A stretch of DNA of 64,000 bases, taken from Bacteroidales bacterium. GTDB lineage: Bacteria > Bacteroidota > Bacteroidia > Bacteroidales > UBA932. The stretch spans positions 39,277 to 103,276 of the forward strand of contig JAFYEM010000033.1 in NCBI GenBank assembly GCA_017544265.1, written 5' to 3'. Below, piece by piece: positions 33,485 to 41,017 of this stretch. The translations under genes and the position numbers were made by a program. How positions within the stretch are numbered: the stretch's first letter is position 1; each line of letters begins with the position of its first letter. The notes under the pieces are model-generated. The model was not told the origin of the DNA. It did not search any database and was given only the letters and a program-made list of their open reading frames with translations.

Positions 33485-33880
33485 TGGAGATGGCGGGAGT
33501 CGAACCCGCGTCCAAACACCGCTTCAGAAAGCTTTCTACACGCTTATTCTTCCTTTGGTTGTCGGAACCGGGTCGCCGGAAGACGGGCATCCCCTATTCT
33601 TAGTCCCTGGTCTTAGCCGGCTTTAAGGACATCCGCCGGAGCGTCCCGCTTGAATGATACCCCTGGTCCGGAACATAGCAGGCGTAAAGTCCGAGGGATA
33701 CTCGTCGGCGGCGCAGCCTTGGCGTCGCGGATTAAGCTAATCGACTTCTGTCAGATTAAGCAGCGAGTGCATAGTTGTTTGTGGCAACTGATTGTTTGAA
33801 AGCTGAGATTTACGGGCAAACTTCCCACGCCCGGCGTGCTTACCGTCCAAGGCCGATGCTGTCAAAACCAGACCATCCCC
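33485..33880 (-). ncRNA. ssrA: tmRNA (ssrA)
   Basis: 396 bases. The 5' end GGGGATGGTCTGG and 3' end CGGGTTCGACTCCCGCCATC form the tRNA-like domain: acceptor GGGGATG pairs with CATCTCC (one G-T) and the T-loop is canonical. The reading frame at 33785-33756 starts GCC and ends TAA; with the charged alanine it gives the tag A-ATNNYALAA, ending in the YALAA degron used across Bacteroidetes. CCA is not encoded. Pseudoknots follow the frame. A TATCTTTG box lies 11 bases upstream. Confidence 0.96.
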
Positions 33881-33891
33881 GGAAAGTTCGG

Positions 33892-33899
33892 CAAAGATA
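33892..33899 (-). promoter_or_regulatory. ssrA -7 box TATCTTTG
   Basis: Perfect TAnnTTTG, 11 bases before the mature tmRNA 5' end, as expected for a stable-RNA promoter. Confidence 0.75.
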
Positions 33900-33935
33900 G
33901 CACTTTTACACTTAATGACAAACGAATTTTATTGT

Positions 33936-33943
33936 TATATTCG
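33936..33943 (+). promoter_or_regulatory. Candidate -7 box TATATTCG of the BaiN-type gene
   Basis: TAnnTTTG with one change. It ends 4 bases before the GTG at 33948 and lies inside the longer reading frame from ATG 33915, so it supports the GTG start and a leaderless transcript. Confidence 0.5.
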
Positions 33944-33947
33944 CATT

Positions 33948-35144
33948 GTGAAAAAGATTGCAGTCATAGGTGCCGGAGCGGCTGGGTGCTTCGCCGCTGC
34001 CAATATCATGCGGATGACGGGAGGACGGGCATCGGTATGCGTCTATGAAGCCGGCCCCCGCCCCCTCGCGAAAGTAGCCGTTACCGGCGGCGGAAGATGC
34101 AATCTGACCAATTCCTTTGCCACTGTCGATTCCCTCAGGGATGTCTATCCCAGAGGCTTCAGGGCCATGCAGAGGGCCCGCGGAAAATTCAGTGAAGCCG
34201 ATACGTTCAGATGGTTCGAGGATGCCGGCGTTCCGCTTGTCACACAGGACGACGGATGCGTCTTTCCAAGAAGCCAGGATGCCATGGAGATTGTACGGAC
34301 TCTACTCTGTCAGATGCAGGGAGCCCAGATTAAAACAGGAAAGAAACTAACCCGACTTGAAGAAGGCTTCACGCTGCACTTCGGGGACGGTTCCTCCGAA
34401 ACTGCGGATATAGTCCTGGTCGCAATCGGGGGTGTGAAACAGCTTCCTGTTTTCCCTGAACCTATAAGCCTCACCCCCCTCTTCCCGTCACTGTTCACTT
34501 TCAGGACAGACTCAGCCGGACTCAAGTCCCTGATGGGCATCGTTACCGAAAACTCAATACTGTCCATACCCGGTACGTCCTTCACCTCAGACGGTCCACT
34601 GCTTATAACCGACTGGGGCCTGAGCGGCCCTGCAGCACTGAAACTATCCTCCTATGCAGCTGTTTTCCTTGCCGGGAAACAGTACAGGAGCGAAGTATCC
34701 GTAAACTGGACCGGTATGAACCAGGAAGATACCAAATCCTTTCTCCAGGGTCTTCCAGGAGCCAGAATGCTTCAAAGCCTTCCCCCTGCGGGAATCAACA
34801 GAAGACTCTGGCAGCATATTATTGCCCGCGCTGGAGTACGCAGCGATATCCGCTGCTCTGAAGTAGGCACGAAAGGCCTTAACCGACTGTCTGACGCCAT
34901 TACCCGCGATGTCTATAAGATCACCGGGCGGGCTGCATGGAAGAGCGAATTCGTAACCGCCGGCGGAGTGGACCTCGCGTCTATAGACACTCATACTTTC
35001 CGGGCAAAAGAAATCCCCGGCCTGTACTTTGCCGGGGAAATACTCGATATCGACGCCGTCACGGGAGGATTCAACCTTCAGGCTGCCTGGTCCACAGGCT
35101 ATGCGGCGGCTGAAGATATAGTCAAATCACTCGTACTCGAATGA
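33948..35144 (+). CDS. BaiN/HI0933-type FAD-dependent oxidoreductase
   Basis: Cytoplasmic flavoprotein of 398 residues. FAD-binding Rossmann motif IAVIGAGAAGCFAA at the N-terminus, then VTGGGRCNLTNS, a fingerprint of this family, and the C-terminal FAD motif LYFAGEILDIDAVTGGFN. Family members include BaiN, proposed in bile-acid reduction, but the native substrate is unknown for most. Start: GTG 33948 gives the usual VKKIAVIGAG; ATG 33915 would add 11 residues that overlap the promoter. The 3' end overlaps the DUF4493/PCMD operon by 18 bases on the other strand. Confidence 0.85.
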   Translation: MKKIAVIGAGAAGCFAAANIMRMTGGRASVCVYEAGPRPLAKVAVTGGGRCNLTNSFATVDSLRDVYPRGFRAMQRARGKFSEADTFRWFEDAGVPLVTQDDGCVFPRSQDAMEIVRTLLCQMQGAQIKTGKKLTRLEEGFTLHFGDGSSETADIVLVAIGGVKQLPVFPEPISLTPLFPSLFTFRTDSAGLKSLMGIVTENSILSIPGTSFTSDGPLLITDWGLSGPAALKLSSYAAVFLAGKQYRSEVSVNWTGMNQEDTKSFLQGLPGARMLQSLPPAGINRRLWQHIIARAGVRSDIRCSEVGTKGLNRLSDAITRDVYKITGRAAWKSEFVTAGGVDLASIDTHTFRAKEIPGLYFAGEILDIDAVTGGFNLQAAWSTGYAAAEDIVKSLVLE

Positions 35145-36713
35145 GAATTCATCGACCCATAGTTTGCTGCCGGTGCCTCCTGTGAAATAGTCTCCGAGCG
35201 AACTAGATGAAGCTACTATCACCACCCACTTCGGGATGCGTTCGTCGGAACGGTACTCCAGCTCGATTTCAAAGGGTTTGAATCCGCCTGTATCCTGGTT
35301 GGTATGATACTCTCCGAAAGCAATGATGCCGGGGTTTTTCTGCAGGTCCAGGTACTGTCCGGTGGTGCTGATCACATGGAACTGCTCATCCCAGTCAGCG
35401 AGGACTACAAATACCCTTCCTGTGTCATTCGCCCCGAGAAGATACTTATGTGTTTCATCGGCATAATCGACAGGCTTAGGAATATAATTCACAAAGCCTT
35501 TCAGGGACTTTGGACGGGAAGTGAACGGAATACCCCAGGCCAGTTCAGCCCCCAGGCCGACCAGTTTCACGAACTGGCCAGTGAAAAGATTGCCGGCGGC
35601 GAACTTTACGGCCATGAAGGAACTTTCCATCAAAGCAGACTTTTTCCCTGCTCCCTGCACAGCGACATTGACAGCATCGGGAACGGTCGTATTGCCCAGG
35701 AATGAACCGGTTGCAGGGTTTGCAGTGGCCCAGACCTCGGTTCCACCGTCAGGGTACGGATACCATACCTTTCCGTCTTTGTCCTGATGCCATGAGTCAA
35801 AGCTCATGTTGTCCAGTTGGGCGGCCTTGTCGGTCTTGAAAACCACTTCCTCGCTGACATCTTCCCCGTCCACTACACGGACAGCGTAGCCGGTGTCCTC
35901 GCTGAGCCCGGAAAGTATGGCGGAGATGCCGGTACCGGCAACCACTGCAACCGGAATATCCTTCCAGTCGTGGGAAGAGACAAGGCGATACTGGAGTTTG
36001 GGAGAGCCGTTGCCGGGATGGATACCGCGTATCCTCGCACTATAGCAGTATGGACGCACGGAGTCAATCTTAACCTTTACTTTCACTTGTATGGCCCGGA
36101 CGGTCCAGTCAATCAGCTGGTCTCCGTTCTGAACGGTAAATACCCTGTCCAGCTGGCAGTCAAGAGTCATCGGAAGATTTACAGCAAGGGTAGCCTTTGA
36201 GGTGGTGGCGCCCATCGAATACCCTGTCGTACTGATTACGCTTGAGCGCTCGGGTTCAAGTTTAAGATCGGTAAATTCGATGGATGTAAGAGGCTGGCTT
36301 TCCGGGAAATAGATAAAGGCTATCTTCTTCTCCAGATTGAACTTAGCCTCGCCGACCTGGTTTGTGCAGGTAATATGTCGCTCGATACTCTGTGTTCCGG
36401 ATATTGTCCACTGGTAAGTGCGGTAACCGCTTAGACTGAACGAAACCGGATGCCGCAAGTCGAGGATTTCAGGCAGGTCGCACTTCATTCCCTCGCTGAT
36501 AAGCATGCCATTCACGGCGACTGAAGAAATATCTGCCCATTCCTGAAAGTCAATTACCACTGTCCTGTCGGTGCGGTCTATGGTAACGCTCTTTGCATCA
36601 TCCACATCGACGGCCAGGATATCATCAATCTCGGACGGATAGTCAAGGTCATTCTTGATTGTGCAGCAGACAGCGGCAAGCAGCACCGCCGGCATTAAAA
36701 TGAACTTTCTCAT
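35127..36713 (-). CDS. PCMD-domain surface lipoprotein with FN3-like module
   Basis: 528 residues, lipobox AAVCC (C17). The N-terminal half is beta-rich with FYPESQ-type strands (AFIYFPESQPLTSIEF). A fibronectin-III-like module (SPKLQYRLVSSHDWKD to EVVFKTDKAAQ, about 215-290) precedes a C-terminal PCMD domain (about 296-528), starting NMSFDSWHQDKDGKVWYP and ending SLGDYFTGGTGSKLWVDEFS. The PCMD name (putative carbohydrate metabolism domain) is a label, not a proven function. It is closely matched by the C-terminus of the 37515 product. Last gene of a five-gene operon and 4-base overlap with the barrel gene. Confidence 0.75.
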   Translation of the reverse strand: MRKFILMPAVLLAAVCCTIKNDLDYPSEIDDILAVDVDDAKSVTIDRTDRTVVIDFQEWADISSVAVNGMLISEGMKCDLPEILDLRHPVSFSLSGYRTYQWTISGTQSIERHITCTNQVGEAKFNLEKKIAFIYFPESQPLTSIEFTDLKLEPERSSVISTTGYSMGATTSKATLAVNLPMTLDCQLDRVFTVQNGDQLIDWTVRAIQVKVKVKIDSVRPYCYSARIRGIHPGNGSPKLQYRLVSSHDWKDIPVAVVAGTGISAILSGLSEDTGYAVRVVDGEDVSEEVVFKTDKAAQLDNMSFDSWHQDKDGKVWYPYPDGGTEVWATANPATGSFLGNTTVPDAVNVAVQGAGKKSALMESSFMAVKFAAGNLFTGQFVKLVGLGAELAWGIPFTSRPKSLKGFVNYIPKPVDYADETHKYLLGANDTGRVFVVLADWDEQFHVISTTGQYLDLQKNPGIIAFGEYHTNQDTGGFKPFEIELEYRSDERIPKWVVIVASSSSLGDYFTGGTGSKLWVDEFSFEYE

Positions 36714-37513
36714 TTCTTCTTACGGGGACGGTGATACTTGTCAAGTATGTAGCACTTGACTCCTAATTCTACTGAAAGGAGGTTGATCTTTAAGGCTGCA
36801 TTGAAACTTTTCGCCTCGCTGCGGCTTACCTGGTTTTCGGTCTGGAGACTTTTCTCGAAATTCACTCCAAGCACTCCCAGTTGAACCTCGAAATCAATGT
36901 TGTCCAGTATGAACAGGCAAACGCCTGGAACGCAGGAAAGGCTTCCTTTGAAACTCTCCTGGTAGGTGCCGTGCTTCAGTCCGTCTTCGACAAGGGACAT
37001 TTTGGTCTGGGAGTATCCCCCGCTGAGCCGGCCTTCGACTATTACTGCAAATCTTTTGCTGTTGAACACCGGGAGATAGTCCCTCACGCTTATGGCTCCT
37101 GTGTATGAGTGCGTGACATAGTCTATATCTCCCAGGTTCATGGACAGCAGTTCACCTACTGAGAGGGCGGCTTTGTCAAAAACGAGGCCAGTCCTCCCAT
37201 AGGAAAATCTCGCACCGACGGAAACGTTGTCTGCCACGAAATACTCGAAAGAAGGTGTGACGCTTCCGGTGGTGAGAGAACCCTTCAGCCCTCCAAGAAC
37301 GGGATACAGCAGTGTAAAGCCGTTATCACTGCCCTCTCCGAGGGACATTGAGGTGTATGAAGCTGAAATACCGAAGCCAGTAGTTCCTTTGGGTATGAAT
37401 ACTGATTTCTGAAAATTCCCGACACCTCTTTCGAAGGGTGTGTAATCCTTTCCCCTGCCCAGGGCTGCAACCGAGCCCAGGGCAAGGAAAATGATTACCA
37501 TAAAACGTTTCAT
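36710..37513 (-). CDS. Outer-membrane barrel candidate in the DUF4493/PCMD operon
   Basis: 267 residues with signal peptide (MKRFMVIIFLALGSVAALG) and no lipobox. The mature part begins VGNFQKSVFIPKGTTGFGIS, then alternating strands (VTPSFEYFVADNVSVGARFS, FAVIVEGRLSGGYSQTKMSL) ending ELGVKCYILDKYHRP. It fits an eight- to twelve-strand barrel. It sits between two PCMD lipoproteins with overlaps or near-zero gaps, so a shared surface structure is plausible. The RPRKKK tail at the C-terminus is unusual for a barrel, which normally ends in an aromatic residue. Confidence 0.65.
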   Translation of the reverse strand: MKRFMVIIFLALGSVAALGRGKDYTPFERGVGNFQKSVFIPKGTTGFGISASYTSMSLGEGSDNGFTLLYPVLGGLKGSLTTGSVTPSFEYFVADNVSVGARFSYGRTGLVFDKAALSVGELLSMNLGDIDYVTHSYTGAISVRDYLPVFNSKRFAVIVEGRLSGGYSQTKMSLVEDGLKHGTYQESFKGSLSCVPGVCLFILDNIDFEVQLGVLGVNFEKSLQTENQVSRSEAKSFNAALKINLLSVELGVKCYILDKYHRPRKKK

Positions 37514-37514
37514 A

Positions 37515-39692
37515 CTAGAACTGACGGTATCCTACGAGTTCCCTCTCCTGTTCGGTCAGTTCGGCCGGATCATAGACAAACTCGAATTCGTCCACGAGTA
37601 GGTTGCTTCCGACACCGCCGGTGAAGTAGTCACCGAGACGGCTGGCTGCGAAAGCCATTGCAATATAACTTGGAGTACGGTTGTCGCGGTAAACGATAGG
37701 AACGGTCACCCGGACATAGCCGTTTGTCGTCACATTGCTGGTGAAGTCACCCATAGCGATGATGGACGCGTCAGTTTCGGAAAGGAACTGCTTGTCGGAT
37801 GTGCTGATCATGAACTGCCCGGTCCAGTCGGTCAGATAAACAAGCATAGAGCAAGAGTCATCCTCTCCCTTCTTGTCCTTGTACGGATCCTTGACCTTGT
37901 CGATAGGCTTGGGAGTGTACTTGTACCAACCACGGATAGCAAGAGGTTTGGTTGTGAAAGGAACGCCCCAATAGAGCTCGGCACCAAGGCCTGCCACTCT
38001 ACCGAACCTGCCGATATAAATGTTACCGGCGGCAAACTGACCGAATGCAGTAGAACTGGTAAGGCTGGCGGCTTTTCCACTTACTACATCGCTTTCTTCG
38101 GGAGTGGTCGGGACGACGCCGAGACTTGCAGTTCCGGGGTTGGCGGAATCCCAGACCTGAATTGAAGAAGACTCGTTAGGCATCCAGGCAGAACCATCCT
38201 TATACCAGAGGTCGAAGTTGAAGTTGTGCAAGGTTTCCGTCCTTGCGGTCTTGAATTCAAGTTCGCGGGTATCGGTATCCTTGCTGGAAACAACCTTGAA
38301 CACGTAATCGGTATTTGCAGCAAGACTCCAGAGTTCTGCCTTGAAGGTTGAATTGTTGGTATTCTTGTCAAGCGTTCCGGTATAAGTAGTCCAGTTGCTC
38401 TCGGAAGCCTTGCGGTACAGCAGAGCCATACCGTCAGGTTCTCCGTCAGTGTACCAGCGGCCGCTCAGTATTGCATACTGGGCGCCGACCTTGACCACAG
38501 AACCAGCTTCTGCATCAACAGGAGAGATAACCCTGAAATTAAGGGCAGTCTGAATGCTGTGATACTTGGTGTCGCAGATTGTGACTACGAAGTTGTATGT
38601 CCCCAGATCAAGAGTGCTCAGGAAGGTTGTGAAGTCTATGCTTGCAGAAGTCGCTCCAAAAGGAACGGAAGCGGTGACTATACCGGCCTCGGCAAGTTCG
38701 GCGACAGTGGCCGAGGAAGCATCCACAAGTTCATATCCACTCTTAAGACTGCTGCGGACTCCCCTGTTTCTGGAGGACAGCGAGGCATTCTGCTGCGAAA
38801 GCACAAGACTACGAAGACCATCAGGGGCACTCACTTCCAGTTTCTTGGTCGTAGCGGAGAACTTCTGTACAGAAATCTCGTTATTGAGTTCAAATCCAGT
38901 TGCGGAGATTACCGGGGCTCCGGCACCGAAATCCAGCACAAGCGGAAGCTCCTTGTCATTCAGGGAGTCGTCCATGGTAAGCCGGATTGCGGAAGCACCG
39001 GAAGTCACCTGGCTCTTGACAATCTGGAATTTGAGGTGGTAGTGCTGGCACGCCGTGACATTGGATATCGTCTCGCGTGAAGTATGATACTCCAGACCTT
39101 CAGTGTTCTTCAGGTAAAGTTCATACCTCAGGGTACCTGTAGCAGCGAAATAGGCAGTGTTGCCCACGGTGTTGTTGTCGCTGGAGAAGTACATTGCATT
39201 ACCCTGGCCGTTGTCCACGCTGACACGGTATTCTGTGAAGTAGTTGTCCATTTCCGGATCCATCTCCACGGTCACCATGACATTGGCAAGTTTGCAGGTA
39301 ATATCGACATTGTTGACTGTTTCAGGCTTGACGAGCACATCCTGGCTACCCTTGTAATATGGAGCATCCCAGGCTGCATTCACCTGGCTGCCGCATTCTG
39401 CGACAACAGTGTAGTTCCCCGCCGGAACCTTCAGAGGCTCGGTCTGGAGAGTGCGGTAGTCTGCAACGGTCGCGACCACATCCTCGGTCCCCTTCTTGAG
39501 GAGTTTGAGCGAGAATATCTCGTCATCAGCCGGTGCCTGGGCCGCCTTGACGATTAACTCGCTTTCCGAGTCTGTGCGCACACCGGCAGACAGATAGCCA
39601 TAGCCTTCTTCAACCGGGAGTTCCCTTGAACAGGCTCCCAGAAGAAGGACCGCAGCAACCGCTGTCAGTATGTTATTATATCTGATTTTCAT
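37515..39692 (-). CDS. DUF4493 + FN3-like + PCMD surface lipoprotein
   Basis: 725 residues, lipobox LLGAC (C21). DUF4493 lies at about 35-270 with the family core KVPAGNYTVVAECG and AAWDAPYYKGSQDVLV followed by ITCKLANVMVTVEM. Next come an Ig-like region (FRVISPVDAEA), an FN3-like module (ALLYRKASESNWTTYTGTL to LEFKTART) and a C-terminal PCMD domain starting NFNFDLWYKDGSAWMP and ending LGDYFTGGVGSNLLVDEFEF. A 20-residue helical tail follows (PAELTEQERELVGYRQF). The fullest version of the architecture found in this operon. Confidence 0.78.
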   Translation of the reverse strand: MKIRYNNILTAVAAVLLLGACSRELPVEEGYGYLSAGVRTDSESELIVKAAQAPADDEIFSLKLLKKGTEDVVATVADYRTLQTEPLKVPAGNYTVVAECGSQVNAAWDAPYYKGSQDVLVKPETVNNVDITCKLANVMVTVEMDPEMDNYFTEYRVSVDNGQGNAMYFSSDNNTVGNTAYFAATGTLRYELYLKNTEGLEYHTSRETISNVTACQHYHLKFQIVKSQVTSGASAIRLTMDDSLNDKELPLVLDFGAGAPVISATGFELNNEISVQKFSATTKKLEVSAPDGLRSLVLSQQNASLSSRNRGVRSSLKSGYELVDASSATVAELAEAGIVTASVPFGATSASIDFTTFLSTLDLGTYNFVVTICDTKYHSIQTALNFRVISPVDAEAGSVVKVGAQYAILSGRWYTDGEPDGMALLYRKASESNWTTYTGTLDKNTNNSTFKAELWSLAANTDYVFKVVSSKDTDTRELEFKTARTETLHNFNFDLWYKDGSAWMPNESSSIQVWDSANPGTASLGVVPTTPEESDVVSGKAASLTSSTAFGQFAAGNIYIGRFGRVAGLGAELYWGVPFTTKPLAIRGWYKYTPKPIDKVKDPYKDKKGEDDSCSMLVYLTDWTGQFMISTSDKQFLSETDASIIAMGDFTSNVTTNGYVRVTVPIVYRDNRTPSYIAMAFAASRLGDYFTGGVGSNLLVDEFEFVYDPAELTEQERELVGYRQF

Positions 39693-39704
39693 CTTCTCAA
39701 GGAA

Positions 39705-41006
39705 TTACTGTGCAACGAAAACAATAGGCTGGACAAGACTCTGGTTATCATTGTCCACAACAGAAAGGGTGAAGATATGCTCTGAACCGGGAGCCGGAGA
39801 ATAAACATTGATCATCGGGATGAGGTTGGAAAGCGAGAACAGCACTGAAGTCTGGTCCTTCAGGGCGTCCTTGGTAGGAATGCCGAGACCCATGCCGTCA
39901 AGATTCTCACAAAGCTCGTCATTTTCAATCATATCCATGTCGACGGTGCCGTCGCCATGATCCGCAGCGCCAAGAGCAGCGATAGTGCCGGAAAGAGCAT
40001 CGGAATTGACATTCACGACAAAACTCTTTATTCCCTTAGGTGCCTCAATCAGGATATTGACATCCATCGGGTCAGCAATAGGAGTGGGAGCGAAAGTCGG
40101 GTTGGCAGCCCAGGTCATAGTGGGAGCTGTCGAAGGCTGGGGATCATTTCCGCCGGTGCCGGGATCAGGATTCTGGGGATCGGTGGGATCGTCGTTGCCG
40201 GAATCGCCGGGACCGTCCACAGGAACCTCGTCGAAGCCGGGAACATCCACGTCGGTAGTCACAGCGTTGACAGAATCGTCGAGAGTAATCTGGATTCCGC
40301 CGACCTGGCCGGTGACATTCGCGTCAAGGGTGATAATGTGATGGTCTTTCGCCTTGACGTTGCTCACGGTGAAGTCGAGGTTTGCGGCTTCGCCGTCAAC
40401 AGCGCGGTAACCATAGACATGAATCAGCAGAGGTGCCACGGTGAAAAAACCGGCAGCGTTGTTGTCCAGTTTGTCCTTGTCCCACTGGAGAGTCTTTTCA
40501 GCCACGTCAGCTGCATCCCATGAAGCAGCGTTGGTCACGGAAACCGTATAGTTGGAAAGTTCGCGGGTGAAGTTTGCGGAAAGCACGAAGGTTACCTTCA
40601 CGTTCTGTATGCCGCACACGAGGCTCACAGCGGTGAGTTCACCGGTACGGATTACGAAATCAGCGCTTCCGCCGTAGATGGGAAGATCCCAGTCGGCGTC
40701 CTTGATGACAGGAGACTCCGCGTTGAGAGTATATTCACCTGAACCGAGTTCCACAATCTGGGGCATGTCGCCGAAACGGTCATAGTCAATAGTATAGCGG
40801 TCGTGCTTGCGTACGATTGAAATCTTGAGATCTGCAACACTGGCATTGTCCGCCTTGGTGTTGAACTGGTCGTTCGATGACAGGTCAAGGCTGAGACGAC
40901 CGAGGCCACCATCGTTGAAATAACCCTCACCGTCGCCATCTTTAGGAGTCCTCATACATGAGAGGACAGCCGCGGCGAGAGCCAGTATGTAAAATATCTT
41001 TTTCAT
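39705..41006 (-). CDS. DUF4493 lipoprotein with Pro/Asp-rich linker
   Basis: 433 residues, lipobox AVLSC (C17) followed by an acidic stretch (KDGDGEGYFNDGG). DUF4493 core: VELGSGEYTLNAESPVIKDA, WDLPIYGGSADFVI and LVCGIQNVKVTFVL. A low-complexity linker rich in Asp, Pro and Gly (for example DDPTDPQNPDPGTGGNDPQ, about 268-290) joins it to a second domain with VNILIEAPKGIKSFVVNVN. No PCMD domain, so it is the short member of the set. 12 bases before the 37515 gene. Confidence 0.7.
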   Translation of the reverse strand: MKKIFYILALAAAVLSCMRTPKDGDGEGYFNDGGLGRLSLDLSSNDQFNTKADNASVADLKISIVRKHDRYTIDYDRFGDMPQIVELGSGEYTLNAESPVIKDADWDLPIYGGSADFVIRTGELTAVSLVCGIQNVKVTFVLSANFTRELSNYTVSVTNAASWDAADVAEKTLQWDKDKLDNNAAGFFTVAPLLIHVYGYRAVDGEAANLDFTVSNVKAKDHHIITLDANVTGQVGGIQITLDDSVNAVTTDVDVPGFDEVPVDGPGDSGNDDPTDPQNPDPGTGGNDPQPSTAPTMTWAANPTFAPTPIADPMDVNILIEAPKGIKSFVVNVNSDALSGTIAALGAADHGDGTVDMDMIENDELCENLDGMGLGIPTKDALKDQTSVLFSLSNLIPMINVYSPAPGSEHIFTLSVVDNDNQSLVQPIVFVAQ

Positions 41007-41017
41007 AATTGTGTTTT

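Noticed and set aside
33485-33880. Ordinary tRNA at the CGGGTTCGACTCCCG arm
   Set aside because: The matching 5' acceptor half is 380 bases away and a YALAA tag frame lies between, so it is tmRNA.
38559-39080. Open frames of 158-173 codons antisense to the DUF4493/PCMD gene
   Set aside because: Low-complexity shadow of the real coding strand, with no start context or domain.
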